Source: Halobacteriovorax vibrionivorans (GTDB lineage Bacteria > Bdellovibrionota > Bacteriovoracia > Bacteriovoracales > Bacteriovoracaceae). Taken from it: DNA of 64,000 bases. Shown here piece by piece: positions 7,792 through 17,284 of the stretch. Made by a program: the position numbers and the translations under genes. The notes below the pieces were generated by a model, which had not been told where the DNA came from, made no database searches, and worked only from the letters and a program-made list of their open reading frames with translations. How positions within the stretch are numbered: the stretch's first letter is position 1; the number at the start of each line of letters is the position of its first letter. Location: NCBI RefSeq assembly GCF_003346865.1, contig NZ_QDKL01000001.1, forward strand, positions 124,001-188,000, written 5' to 3'.

Positions 7792-10700
7792 GTGAACAAC
7801 ATGAACAAGTACATTAACACATTGAAATTACGTAATTTCTTTGCTTTTCTAGCAATTTCTTTACTCATTTCCTCATGTGGATTTATTAATGATGACCCAG
7901 TCGACGGAGCAGATATCGCTGAGTACGACGGGATTTCAGCTAGTTGTAAAATCGACACCGATAGAATTAAGAAAATATTTGAAGTTAATATTGAAAAAGA
8001 GCTTAATTGTGTCCAAGACACCCTAAATAAGTTCAAATATGTTGAAAGTCGTGACAAGCGCTTCTTCTTTAGAGAAGACATCGTACGCTTTGCTAGAAAG
8101 TATATGAACAACCCTCCTGGCTCTGCTGACGATATTATCGAAGGGCTTGATCTACTCTTTAAATTAAACTCTCTACTTCAAAGAGATATCCCAGGACAAA
8201 TGTCTCGTTCAAAAATTGATTCATTCTTTGCTATCTTAAAAGAGATTAATCGCTCTGGTGTAAAGATTGTTGATACAGTTAAAGAGATGCAAAAAGTTGA
8301 GACTTTAAAAGAGTACGAAAAACTTTCTGCTCAAATGAGACAACAATCAAATGTTCTTGCAGATAATATCAATGTAATTCTAAGAGATATCCCAGGTCCT
8401 GCACAGGCCATCGATATTCAGGATCTAATTTTAGATATCACGAAAGACCTAAAAGACTTTAAACTTGGTAAAGAAGTTATCAACTCTCTTCTATTCGCTA
8501 AGAAGCTATTTCTTGGTGGATCGAGAATCTATATTGACTCTGATGAATTCGCCCAATTATTTACTTTTCTTCCAGTGTTCTTAGAAAATATTGCAGATAT
8601 CTTCTTCCTAAAGAAAGAATACTATAAAGATGGTTCAGCTTACTTTAATGAGCTTGCAAATAATATCGAAGAATTAAAACTCTATGTTTACGAGCACCAA
8701 AAAGAAGAGAATATCATCACTATTGATGATATCAATAATATCATCGACGAGTTCTTTACTTCAGATGATATCATCTCAAAAATTCTGGGAACAAATGAAG
8801 AGACAAATAGAAAACTAAAAGCGTTACTTCGTTACGCGAAACGAGATCTAATCAGAGGTAATCCAGAAGTATTCTCATATTCTGATGTAGAACTTGCCCT
8901 TAGCTTAATTAATGTAGGGATTCGCTCATTTGAGTCGGTAAATATATTAACTGACTTAGTTAAAGAAATCGAAGATAAAGACTTTGACCGCAAGGTTGTA
9001 ATCAAAAAAGAATTTCGTGCAGAAATTGGAAAGCTTAGTACTAATGCTAAGAAACTTTTAAATGAAGACATTACAATTCCTCGTGATCACCAAATGAATA
9101 TTCTGCAATTTGCAGATGATATTATTGAGTTATACGAATTAGATATTAGAGATGATTTTACAAACTCTCTTCTTGCTCTAAAAGTACTAACAACAGGTGG
9201 AACAAGAGAAGTTTTACAACTACCAGAGCTTTTAACGATTCTAAGTAAGACAGATCCACTCGCTGCCCTATTCTTTGATCTGATGTATCTTTCTAAGGAC
9301 TATATTGAAAAAACATCTTTAGAAAAGAATAACTTCTTCTTAGCTCAAGTTCGCTCAGTTCAGGATCTTCTGCTTGATGAACTAGATAGCGACAATGTTA
9401 TTACAGTAACTGATATTAATAATATTATTGAACAATTCTTTAAAAAGCCTGAAGACTTAGAAAAAGGAATCGCTCTTAAAAACCTTGTTGGAAACTACAA
9501 AGATAATATCTTACGTCTTCCACCAAGTGTTGAGCACCTTTCTTTTAAAGAGCTTAAATCGACAGTAAATGTTGTGGCCATTGTCTATCGCTACTTAGCA
9601 TTCCTAGATTTTCATATTGAGAATGTTGAAATCTTTAAAAAGATGAAAGATGGAGAGGAGACGACAAGAAGTCTTGTTTCGAAAAAAGACTATGTAAATC
9701 GATTCCTTTCAATTAAGGCAGAGCTATCAAATTACCTACTTAATAAAGACTTTGTTAATCAAGATGGTTTAATCAAGTCACTTATTTTACGCCTAGACGA
9801 ATCTCAGGCCCTATTTAAGAAAGAATTCAATACAGCACTCTACTCTCAAGCAATGTCTTTAAAAGGGCTTGTACTTGGTGGTAATAACTTAATCATCAAT
9901 AGAGACGACTTATACCACTTAACTGAAATGTCAGAAGGCCTAGCGGAAGTATTATATGATGCTTTCTTTACAGACTTCTCTATTGAGTCCGATTCAGTTC
10001 AAAATACGGCAACTGCTCTAAAGTTAATCCGTAAGGTGAAGTCAATCCTTCACCCTGTAACTGAAAAGAGAGACTTCTTCTCAGCAAAGGATATTCTAAG
10101 TTTTGCAAATGAAGTCCTACTAGAAATTAATCGTCGAAAAGATAAGCCTAAAGATGAGGCCGATCTTATCAATATGAATAACTTTAAGAGAACTCTAATT
10201 GAGTTCACTCAAAGAGTTTTTGATCCAGTTCCTCGATCAGAGTTAATGTATCCAATTCCATGTAAACCAAACCCTGCATATGATCCAGATAAGCAAGGTA
10301 GTTCAAAATGGATTTGTTCTGAACTTGATCCTCCGGGAAGTGAAAACTTTGATCTCATGATCTCAAGTGATGCTATAGATCGTATTTTTGAAATCATCGA
10401 TGGAGCAATTGAAGCACAACTATTCTCTGATGCGACGTTTAGATTCTTCAGTGATCGTATGCAATCTCCTGACCCAGTTTATATTGATCAGAGAGAGTTC
10501 CCAACGGAATTAGAAGTACCTGAGTACAAATTAATTACGAAAAAGTCATACGTTATCCTGACAGAGGAATTTGCAAAGGTAGCAAGGGACTTCCGTTACT
10601 TTAGAAATAAAGATGGCTTCCCTACTTATCAAGCGCAAATCGTAAGAAATAAGACAGGTTTTAACTCAATCATGCTCTTTAGGAATGTCCTTCCTTACGT

Positions 10701-11760
10701 ACTTGAAGGGTACGCTGTTGAAGGAGACACGACTAACCCAAGAGTATCGAAAGGCCTAAGAGATAACCAACTCAATAACGCTCTAGTTGGTTTAAAGGCA
10801 GCTCTTGAAGAAATGGGACTTTGGACTGATGACTTTAAGACATTTGGTGAAAATATTCTACTTCTATCAGATCTCTTCCAGGCAACTTCTGGTGGTGACC
10901 TTTATATCAACCTTGATGAAGTAAGTGAGTTTATTGAACTAATCTTTACAGCAGCAAAGATGACTTCTCTACTTGAGGATAATCTCTACGCTGAAAATGA
11001 GTGTTCACATCGTATTGATGAGAACGGGTTCAAAGTTATGGAGTCAAAGTGTATTCGTACGAAATTCTTTGATAAACTATTTGGAGAGAATGAAGAGAAC
11101 CTTTCAAAATATTTCCCACGTCTAAAGGAATACGTGGATGCAAATAGTAGAGAGCACATCGTTCAATTTATTGAAGGTGTCGAAGTATTCTCAAGAAGTG
11201 TAGAAGATATCGATAAGGTATGGTGGAGAACAAAGGACTTCACACTAGTTATCGGTGCAATGTTAAATATCGAATCAACTTATATTAGATTTGATAAAAA
11301 TGCTGATAATAAGCTCGACCAAGGAGATCTTGATCGTGGTTATGAACAAGCATACAAGAATGCAATTATTAGTATTGCGAAACTTAAAGGAAAATTAAAA
11401 ACCTTTGGACGTACAGCATTCTTTTATCTACTAAAATACCATAAAGACCCAGGTGCTATTAATGTTGCTTGGACTCATATTTGGTTTAAGAAGTATTTCA
11501 AAAAATTCAAGGCCAAAAGGCTTGATATTAGTGAGCTACTGAAATTCCTTGTAGATAAGAGAAAACCTGAAGATCCTTCAATTATGTTTAAAGAAGAGCT
11601 AGCAGCTTGTGCGCTCGGAAGAACAGATGTTGATGAGGACGAACTCAATGAGATCTTTAAAGGGATGTCGACTGATATGCTCGTAGAGCAAATCAGACAA
11701 TGCCATGCTGACTATGTCCAATCAGACGAAAGCGAAGCATTTTATGGAAATTTTTATTAA
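7792..11760 (+). CDS. giant repeat lipoprotein with EF-hand-like loop, function unknown
   Basis: 1322 residues. A basic start, a hydrophobic stretch and LLISSC give a lipobox with Cys29, so this should be a lipid-anchored envelope protein. The rest is helical and charged. A unit of about 227 residues recurs: LFAKKLFLGG (residue 234), LALKVLTTGG (461) and AMSLKGLVLGG (687), each followed about 70 residues later by an EF-hand-like helix such as IITIDDINNIIDEFF (308) and VITVTDINNIIEQFF (536). A fourth, more divergent copy lies near residue 1025. A canonical EF-hand loop DKNADNKLDQGD is at 1168-1179, so calcium binding is plausible. I recognise no family. GTG at 7792 is preferred because of the promoter spacing; ATG at 7801 is the alternative. 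The 3' end overlaps the NYN gene. Confidence 0.75.
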   Translation: MNNMNKYINTLKLRNFFAFLAISLLISSCGFINDDPVDGADIAEYDGISASCKIDTDRIKKIFEVNIEKELNCVQDTLNKFKYVESRDKRFFFREDIVRFARKYMNNPPGSADDIIEGLDLLFKLNSLLQRDIPGQMSRSKIDSFFAILKEINRSGVKIVDTVKEMQKVETLKEYEKLSAQMRQQSNVLADNINVILRDIPGPAQAIDIQDLILDITKDLKDFKLGKEVINSLLFAKKLFLGGSRIYIDSDEFAQLFTFLPVFLENIADIFFLKKEYYKDGSAYFNELANNIEELKLYVYEHQKEENIITIDDINNIIDEFFTSDDIISKILGTNEETNRKLKALLRYAKRDLIRGNPEVFSYSDVELALSLINVGIRSFESVNILTDLVKEIEDKDFDRKVVIKKEFRAEIGKLSTNAKKLLNEDITIPRDHQMNILQFADDIIELYELDIRDDFTNSLLALKVLTTGGTREVLQLPELLTILSKTDPLAALFFDLMYLSKDYIEKTSLEKNNFFLAQVRSVQDLLLDELDSDNVITVTDINNIIEQFFKKPEDLEKGIALKNLVGNYKDNILRLPPSVEHLSFKELKSTVNVVAIVYRYLAFLDFHIENVEIFKKMKDGEETTRSLVSKKDYVNRFLSIKAELSNYLLNKDFVNQDGLIKSLILRLDESQALFKKEFNTALYSQAMSLKGLVLGGNNLIINRDDLYHLTEMSEGLAEVLYDAFFTDFSIESDSVQNTATALKLIRKVKSILHPVTEKRDFFSAKDILSFANEVLLEINRRKDKPKDEADLINMNNFKRTLIEFTQRVFDPVPRSELMYPIPCKPNPAYDPDKQGSSKWICSELDPPGSENFDLMISSDAIDRIFEIIDGAIEAQLFSDATFRFFSDRMQSPDPVYIDQREFPTELEVPEYKLITKKSYVILTEEFAKVARDFRYFRNKDGFPTYQAQIVRNKTGFNSIMLFRNVLPYVLEGYAVEGDTTNPRVSKGLRDNQLNNALVGLKAALEEMGLWTDDFKTFGENILLLSDLFQATSGGDLYINLDEVSEFIELIFTAAKMTSLLEDNLYAENECSHRIDENGFKVMESKCIRTKFFDKLFGENEENLSKYFPRLKEYVDANSREHIVQFIEGVEVFSRSVEDIDKVWWRTKDFTLVIGAMLNIESTYIRFDKNADNKLDQGDLDRGYEQAYKNAIISIAKLKGKLKTFGRTAFFYLLKYHKDPGAINVAWTHIWFKKYFKKFKAKRLDISELLKFLVDKRKPEDPSIMFKEELAACALGRTDVDEDELNEIFKGMSTDMLVEQIRQCHADYVQSDESEAFYGNFY
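8464..10140 (+). repeat. internal protein-level repeats of about 227 residues
   Basis: Three diverged copies lie head to tail inside the lipoprotein gene, visible as recurring GG-turn segments at residues about 233, 460 and 687 and helix-loop segments at 308, 536 and 761. A partial earlier match (RFFFREDIVRFARKYM, residues 90-105) may be a truncated first copy. The DNA copies are not near-identical, so the duplication is old. Confidence 0.6.
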
Positions 11761-12259
11761 TCAAACTGTTGCTATCTTAATCGACGGTAACAATATTGAA
11801 AGAAGCATTCACAGTGTCACAAATAACCAAAATACAATGGTTAACTTCGACACTCTTATCCCAAAGTTACTAGATAACCGCGGTCTTAATCGCCTAATCT
11901 ATTTTAGAGAAGGTAAGAATATCTCATCAAAGCTGACAGAGAGACTACATAACCACTACTACGGTTCAGTTATTCCTTGTCACAAAAGTGCAGATATCCC
12001 ACTTACAATTAAAGCAACTCAACTTGCCTCAAAAGTCGATACAATCATCATATTATCTGGTGACTCTGACTATATAGAGCTAGTTCGCCACCTTAGATCT
12101 GAAGGTGTGCGTGTTGAGATTGCCTCAATTCCTGAAACAACTTCTGGCCTTCTTGTTGAAGAGGCCGATTACTATCATGAAATCGATGAAAGTGATTGGT
12201 TTGAGCTACCTGGACAAAGTCGTCCAAATAGAAATAACAAGAGAAAGCATAAGAAATAG
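11744..12259 (+). CDS. NYN-domain protein, putative PIN-like ribonuclease
   Basis: 171 residues from the ATG at 11744. VAILIDGNNIERS holds the first catalytic Asp of the NYN/LabA fold (PIN-like, metal-dependent RNA cleavage). TIIILSGDSDYIELVRHLR holds the second acidic cluster, and VEIASIPETTSGLL with EEADYYHEI closes the fold. A basic tail (RPNRNNKRKHKK) could bind RNA. The family acts on RNA in the cytoplasm; no partner is known here. The gene overlaps the end of the giant lipoprotein by 17 bases, so the two are co-transcribed. The earlier ATG at 11705 in the same frame is possible but would add 13 uncharacteristic residues deep in the upstream gene. Confidence 0.82.
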   Translation: MEIFINQTVAILIDGNNIERSIHSVTNNQNTMVNFDTLIPKLLDNRGLNRLIYFREGKNISSKLTERLHNHYYGSVIPCHKSADIPLTIKATQLASKVDTIIILSGDSDYIELVRHLRSEGVRVEIASIPETTSGLLVEEADYYHEIDESDWFELPGQSRPNRNNKRKHKK

Positions 12260-12261
12260 AA

Positions 12262-12789
12262 CTATTTTAAGAGGTACCTGCTAATACATAGCTCACTTAG
12301 TGAGTGATCCATGTTTTTAAGGACCTCTTTTAGCTCTGAGACAGGTTTAATCACTAATTCAATATCTTCATCAGGGTCAAAGTTTTGCTCTCCATCAGGG
12401 CGGCAATTCTTGGCCAAGAAGAAATGAGCACTATTTGTCATAAAAGCAGGGTTGACGCTAACACGGCCAAGACTCTCCCACTCGTCACTAATATAGCCAG
12501 TTTCTTCCTCAAGCTCCCTTTTAGCTGCAACAAGAGGATCTTCCCCTCGATTGATAGCGCCGGCCGGAGTCTCAATAGTGATCTCATCCATGCCAAAGCG
12601 ATATTGCTCAACAAGAATGATCTTATTATCTTCAGTGATGGCCACTACATTCACCCAGTCAGCAAGGCGAATAATATCATATGGGCCACAAGCGATGGGC
12701 TTTGTCGGATGGTGAGCATCAATTGTCTCGTAAAGAAAAATATTTCCACGATGCTCTTGCTTACGTGATTTTATAATCCATTTTTCCAA
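12262..12789 (-). CDS. Nudix hydrolase, ADP-ribose pyrophosphatase-like
   Basis: The Nudix box is complete: G-A-I-N-R-G-E, seven residues, then RELEEETGY, matching GX5EX7REUXEEXGU, which binds the metal and cleaves nucleoside diphosphates linked to another group. The preceding strands IILVEQYRFG and ITIETPAG are typical of ADP-ribose pyrophosphatases. I place the start at TTG 12789 (175 residues): GGAG lies seven bases upstream and the codon begins one base after the stop of the upstream gene, a classic coupling arrangement. ATG at 12816 (184 residues) is possible but has no ribosome site and would add LLFLWSSS. It is the last gene of the minus-strand run that starts at 17590. Confidence 0.88.
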   Translation of the reverse strand: MEKWIIKSRKQEHRGNIFLYETIDAHHPTKPIACGPYDIIRLADWVNVVAITEDNKIILVEQYRFGMDEITIETPAGAINRGEDPLVAAKRELEEETGYISDEWESLGRVSVNPAFMTNSAHFFLAKNCRPDGEQNFDPDEDIELVIKPVSELKEVLKNMDHSLSELCISRYLLK

Positions 12790-12790
12790 A

Positions 12791-13435
12791 CTAGAACTCC
12801 ATAAGAAGAGCAGCATCGTCTTGTTTTGTGCTCTCTAGTATTTTTTCGTTAGTACGATCTCTCAGTTCAAGGTATTTAATAAAAGCTTCTTTACCGATTT
12901 TTCTCAAAAGAAGCTCGTCATATTTCTTTTGGATTTCACGATCAAAGGCCATCTCTTCTTCTGTAGGGTTATAAGTATAGTTTTCTCCATACTTCGCCTC
13001 AAGCTGATCATGCATATCTTCAAAAGCAGCAATCTTGTCGCTAAAAAGTCCTTCTCTCATATTTAGATAATCTTTGTATTCACGTTCCGTTAACTGAAGC
13101 TCATTTAAGAAAAGATCCTTCACGTCACTTAGCCATTGCTCTTCAAGACGATCAAATTCCTCTTCTTTTTCTTCCAGTCTTTTATCAAGCTCTTCATCCG
13201 ATTGGATCAGAAGGCCCTCTCGAGAGGAACTCACTTCATCTTCCACATCCTCAACTTTTACCGGATCAGAATCTTCATTATCTAATTTTGGTGCGGCACG
13301 GTCCTCAAACTCAACGACCATGACTTCACTTTCCTTTACACCAGCAGTGTCACTTCCTGTATTAAATTTTTGAAATAATAGATAGGCCGTAGCGATAATA
13401 GCGACGACAATAATAAATGATGCGAACTTCTTCAT
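12791..13435 (-). CDS. membrane-anchored acidic coiled-coil protein, unknown function
   Basis: 214 residues. Residues 4-21 (FASFIIVVAIIATAYLLF) are a single N-terminal membrane anchor or uncleaved signal. Residues 25-75 are acidic and probably disordered. Residues about 80-205 are strongly charged with heptad character (EELDKRLEEKEEEFDRLEEQW), so a periplasmic coiled coil or helical bundle is likely. I do not recognise a family. It sits between the GDPD and Nudix genes in one operon, 11 bases after the GDPD gene and one base before the Nudix start. Confidence 0.65.
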   Translation of the reverse strand: MKKFASFIIVVAIIATAYLLFQKFNTGSDTAGVKESEVMVVEFEDRAAPKLDNEDSDPVKVEDVEDEVSSSREGLLIQSDEELDKRLEEKEEEFDRLEEQWLSDVKDLFLNELQLTEREYKDYLNMREGLFSDKIAAFEDMHDQLEAKYGENYTYNPTEEEMAFDREIQKKYDELLLRKIGKEAFIKYLELRDRTNEKILESTKQDDAALLMEF

Positions 13436-13446
13436 AAACGACTCAA

Positions 13447-14175
13447 TTAAGGTTTAATATTCTCAAATATTATATTAGCACCTAATCGCTTTGCTGTCCG
13501 CATTTGTTCTTTTGTTCTGACAGTCCAAAAGACCAGATGGTTGAAAGTGAAACGTTTGATAATTTGCAGCTGAATTTTTGAATAAGTATCAATATCTAGA
13601 CCGATGTAATTTGGCCTAATAACTGGAATAAAAGTCATATTGGCCAAGATTCTTTGTTTTAGACGACTAAGCTTTGTATCACTAAAATCTCTTGTAACTA
13701 AAAGCCCCAGCGTTAAACTTGGGTAATGCTTGCGAAGCCATTTTAATGTCATTGGATTAAATGACTGAATTGCATAGTCTCCATCATAGTTATGAAGCAA
13801 CTTCATAACCTCAGCTTCTAAGACACCATCGTGGTCGATGACTTTAATTTCGATAACAAGAGGAACCTTTCCTTGAACAAGATCGAGGACTTCTTTTAAA
13901 GTTGGTATTTCCTCATCTCCCTTTGCCAAGCGAAGTTCTTTTAAGCTCTTTAGGGTATATTGAGATACCTTTCCGTTGCTGCCAGTCATTCGCGTAAGGG
14001 TCTCGTCATGAAAGACCATAACATGCCCATCACTTGATAAGTGAACATCAAGCTCAATAGCATAGCCGTGGTTAACTGCTTCTTGAAAAGCGGCCAGAGA
14101 GTTCTCTGGGCATTCCGGGCATTCGTGGCAGTGAAGCCCTCTGTGAGCAATATAAGTATCGAGATAAAATTCCAT
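13447..14175 (-). CDS. glycerophosphodiester phosphodiesterase
   Basis: 242 residues of the GDPD fold. Family members hydrolyse glycerophosphodiesters to glycerol-3-phosphate and an alcohol in phospholipid turnover. Visible signatures are AHRGLH at the N-terminus (catalytic His), PENSLAAFQEA, IELDVHLSSDG and VFHDETLTRMTG (metal and second His), IPTLKEVLDLV and PLVIEIKV (metal Glu). There is no signal peptide, so it should be cytoplasmic, like UgpQ. An oddity is the Cys-rich insertion HCHECPECPEN next to the active site, which could bind metal. The ATG overlaps the stop of the cytochrome gene (TAATG), so translation is coupled. Confidence 0.9.
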   Translation of the reverse strand: MEFYLDTYIAHRGLHCHECPECPENSLAAFQEAVNHGYAIELDVHLSSDGHVMVFHDETLTRMTGSNGKVSQYTLKSLKELRLAKGDEEIPTLKEVLDLVQGKVPLVIEIKVIDHDGVLEAEVMKLLHNYDGDYAIQSFNPMTLKWLRKHYPSLTLGLLVTRDFSDTKLSRLKQRILANMTFIPVIRPNYIGLDIDTYSKIQLQIIKRFTFNHLVFWTVRTKEQMRTAKRLGANIIFENIKP

Positions 14176-15845
14176 TATAATGTCTTTAAAAATACTCTTA
14201 AATCGGCCTTCTGCTCTTGAGTTAATAATTCATTCCCATCGCGATCAGTGAAGATACGATAGTAATGTCCAGAGTTAGAAAGACCAGGTCTAGAAGTATC
14301 AAAGAAAGCTTCTGGAATACGTCTTTCATCAGGGATATCCATTCCAACAGGAAAACCATTACACTCAAAATTGAAGTCTAAGATAGGATCATCAGATGGT
14401 ATCTGATAAAACGTTTTCACTCTTTGATCTGGAGGAGTCATTAACTCACATAGATTTGGAATCGAATTATTGTGTAAATATGGATAACGTGACCAAATCC
14501 CATCAAGCGGTGGTGGTACATATCCAACTTGTGGTTCAACGACTGTTTTCATCCACTTAGAAATTTTTAATTCATTTAAGTCATCAGCAAAATACTTCAT
14601 CCCTTCGTAACGAAGAGGATCTGTTCCAACATCCTTTACAGGAGTTTCTTCATGATAAATAACCTTGCGAGTTTTGATCTGCTCACTCTTAGACATTAGA
14701 CCTGAAAATGGTAGAGACCAATTTTTCTGATATTCACCGTGGCACTTTTGACAACGATCCTTATAGACGTCCTCACCTCTTTTTGCCGCTTTAATATCGA
14801 TGCGAGAAATATCGAAGAAGTCATCAATACGTGGTGGCTTTGTTGCAAAAGCAGCTGCCGTTAATTCACGAATAATATCAGGATTATCCTGCATCCATTT
14901 CTCTAATTCTCTTAAGTCAGTTCCGCGACCTAATTCATTCCACAAGAAATTAGTAAAGATTGGATTTCCAGAAACGATAGAACCATCAGATAACCAACGA
15001 GTCTTATATTTTAGGTTCCACCAAACAGCAGGCTTTGAATCAGCAACTGTTGTCTCTAGTGGATTAAAACGTGGAAAGATTTGAGTTAGCTTTGATTTTG
15101 TCGCATACTCATCTGTCTTACGACGAGCAAGAGATAAGGCAACTTGAGGAAGTGAAGTATCAAGCCCTAATACCATTGGAGAAGTTGCACCAACAGCACC
15201 AATATTCTTACGAGAGCGACGAAGCATTTCAACTTCACCATCAGTTGCATGAGTTACTTTTTGAAACATTTTTGATGGAATTAAAGGAAGAAGCTTTCTT
15301 GCCTTAACAAATAACTCGTTGGCCTTAACGGCCTTATTTGTTAGCCCCATTACACTTGTTCCAAATAGGCTTGCAGAGTGGCAAGTAGCACAACTAAAAG
15401 TAAGTCCTTTCCCCCACTTTGTATCCACAATACTTGCACCCATATAGTAATCAGGTCTTTCTCCATCTGGATATGGGATACGATAAATGCCAGTTGCATT
15501 CTCATCGTTATATGGGTTTAGTCCTAACCATTGAAAAAATGATTCAACACTATCTACTCCAAATTTCTTTTCACCAAGAGTAGTTAGAACAAAGTTTACA
15601 AACTTCTCATCTTTTAATTCAAAGAAATTCTCAAAAGCATCATATGGAATATAAAGACCTGTAACATCAACAGGCCATTTAAGAGCATGCTTAATACCGT
15701 GCTCTTTTATTTCTTCTAATTCTTCATTTGAAAGTTTATATAGGTTTTCTCTATTTTCGCCTTTTTCTAATCGAACATCTCTTCCCCAGTCTGGAGCGTA
15801 TGCAAAACTACTGAAACATAATACGAATAATAAAAGTGCTTTCAT
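14175..15845 (-). CDS. exported dihaem c-type cytochrome
   Basis: 556 residues with a signal peptide (MKALLLFVLCFSSFAYA), so periplasmic. There are two haem c sites, CATCH at residues 152-156 and CQKCH at 365-369. The C-terminal stretch WSRYPYLHNNSIPNLCELM resembles the PYLHNGS...L element near the second haem in cytochrome c peroxidase/MauG-like and RoxA-like dihaem enzymes. This could therefore be a peroxidase or oxygenase rather than a simple electron carrier; the substrate is unknown. It lies eight bases after the aldehyde dehydrogenase gene and overlaps the GDPD start. GGGGAAAG precedes the ATG. Confidence 0.82.
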   Translation of the reverse strand: MKALLLFVLCFSSFAYAPDWGRDVRLEKGENRENLYKLSNEELEEIKEHGIKHALKWPVDVTGLYIPYDAFENFFELKDEKFVNFVLTTLGEKKFGVDSVESFFQWLGLNPYNDENATGIYRIPYPDGERPDYYMGASIVDTKWGKGLTFSCATCHSASLFGTSVMGLTNKAVKANELFVKARKLLPLIPSKMFQKVTHATDGEVEMLRRSRKNIGAVGATSPMVLGLDTSLPQVALSLARRKTDEYATKSKLTQIFPRFNPLETTVADSKPAVWWNLKYKTRWLSDGSIVSGNPIFTNFLWNELGRGTDLRELEKWMQDNPDIIRELTAAAFATKPPRIDDFFDISRIDIKAAKRGEDVYKDRCQKCHGEYQKNWSLPFSGLMSKSEQIKTRKVIYHEETPVKDVGTDPLRYEGMKYFADDLNELKISKWMKTVVEPQVGYVPPPLDGIWSRYPYLHNNSIPNLCELMTPPDQRVKTFYQIPSDDPILDFNFECNGFPVGMDIPDERRIPEAFFDTSRPGLSNSGHYYRIFTDRDGNELLTQEQKADLRVFLKTL

Positions 15846-15853
15846 TCTTTCCC

Positions 15854-17284
15854 CTAAAATAAGATTAGTTTTTTACGAGTGTAATCTTCCATTGCATAAG
15901 CAATTCCCTCGCGACCAAGACCAGAGTCTTTAATTCCACCATATGGCATTGCATCCATACGAAATCCTGGAATATTATTGAAGATTAATCCTCCAACTTT
16001 AATTTTTCGACTTGCCTCTTTCATATTTACTAAGCTGTTTGTGAAAACACCAGCTTGTAGGCCATATTTTGAATCATTTACAAGTTCAATTGCCTCAGAA
16101 AATGAGTCATAAGGCTCTAGAATCACGACCGGACCAAAGATTTCCTCGCTTACTACCTTCATATCAGGATCAGTATTCGTTAAAACCGTAGGTGCATAGA
16201 TATTATGCTCTTCATCGATAACATGGCCACCACATAGTAGATCGGCCCCTTTATTGATAGCTTCTTGTACCCAGCTATGGATGCGCTCAAGTGCTGCTGC
16301 ATTGATAACAGGCCCATTTGTGATGAGCTTATCACTAGGGTCTCCTGAAGCAACCATCTCAACTTCTTCCAAGAATGCTGAAACAAAGTCCTCGTAAATC
16401 TCACTTGCAATATAAACTCTTTGAGTAGAGATACAAATTTGGCCAGCATATAAGAATGCACCATTAACAATTTTGGGAATAACTTCATCAAGTTCATCCA
16501 CATCATTAACGATTACGGCCGCATTGCCACCAAGTTCAAGAAGACACTTCTTCTTTCCACAATTTGCTTTTAATTCCCAACCAACTTTCGCACTTCCTGT
16601 AAAAGAGAAAACATTGATTCGATCATCTTCTAAGAATAATTGTGCTACTTCATTTTCACAGACAACGACATTTAAAATACCTTTTGGAAAACCAACTGTT
16701 GAAAGGAGCTTGGCAAAAGCTAAAAGAGTAATTGGTGTTGACGGTGAAGGTTTAACGATAACACTGCAACCAACAGCTAGTGCTGGGGCAATTTTATGAA
16801 GAGCTAAATTTAGTGGAAAATTAAATGGTGAAACACCAAAGACAATTCCTTCTGGCTCATGTTGAATCATGGCCATCTTATCAGCACCCGGTCCATAACT
16901 TAGATCAGGTGTCTCACTAGAATGATGACGTGCTTTTTCAGCAGCTAGTTTTATTGTTTCTAAGCAGCGGCTTATTTCAGCTTGTGCATATTTAATTGGC
17001 TTACCTGCTTCTCTACAAATTAAATCAGCAAAGTAATCTGCTTCATCCTCTAGAGCATCTCTTAATTTAAAAAGAAGATTACTTCTTTGTGCACTATCGA
17101 ATTCTTGATAATTTTTAAAAGCTTTCTTAGACGAATTAACGACATGATCAAATTGCTCTTGAGATAATAAGCCGATCTCCCCTAACGTTTCTTGAGTGTA
17201 CTTATCTTTAACATGAAGAGAGTCATCTGCGGACAAGAACTCGTTTGCCACAAATGAAGAATGAAATTGTGAGTATTCGCGCAT
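15854..17284 (-). CDS. NAD(P)-dependent aldehyde dehydrogenase
   Basis: 476 residues of the ALDH superfamily, oxidising an aldehyde to the acid. The cofactor region has SPFNFPLNL (Asn155), VIVKPSPSTP and FSFTGSAKVG. Catalytic residues are Glu250 in LELGGN and Cys284 in AGQICIS. The C-terminal EEIFGPV and the GGIKDSGLGREG motif are present. The set resembles non-phosphorylating glyceraldehyde-3-phosphate or succinate-semialdehyde dehydrogenases; the substrate is not certain. The only ribosome site, AAGGTGG seven bases before the ATG, lies in the 3' arm of a terminator-like hairpin. The cytochrome gene follows after eight bases. Confidence 0.93.
   Translation of the reverse strand: MREYSQFHSSFVANEFLSADDSLHVKDKYTQETLGEIGLLSQEQFDHVVNSSKKAFKNYQEFDSAQRSNLLFKLRDALEDEADYFADLICREAGKPIKYAQAEISRCLETIKLAAEKARHHSSETPDLSYGPGADKMAMIQHEPEGIVFGVSPFNFPLNLALHKIAPALAVGCSVIVKPSPSTPITLLAFAKLLSTVGFPKGILNVVVCENEVAQLFLEDDRINVFSFTGSAKVGWELKANCGKKKCLLELGGNAAVIVNDVDELDEVIPKIVNGAFLYAGQICISTQRVYIASEIYEDFVSAFLEEVEMVASGDPSDKLITNGPVINAAALERIHSWVQEAINKGADLLCGGHVIDEEHNIYAPTVLTNTDPDMKVVSEEIFGPVVILEPYDSFSEAIELVNDSKYGLQAGVFTNSLVNMKEASRKIKVGGLIFNNIPGFRMDAMPYGGIKDSGLGREGIAYAMEDYTRKKLILF

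Noticed and set aside
15071..15307. Plus-strand frames inside the cytochrome c gene (also 14800-15084)
   Set aside because: Antisense shadows of a gene with intact haem motifs; no ribosome sites.
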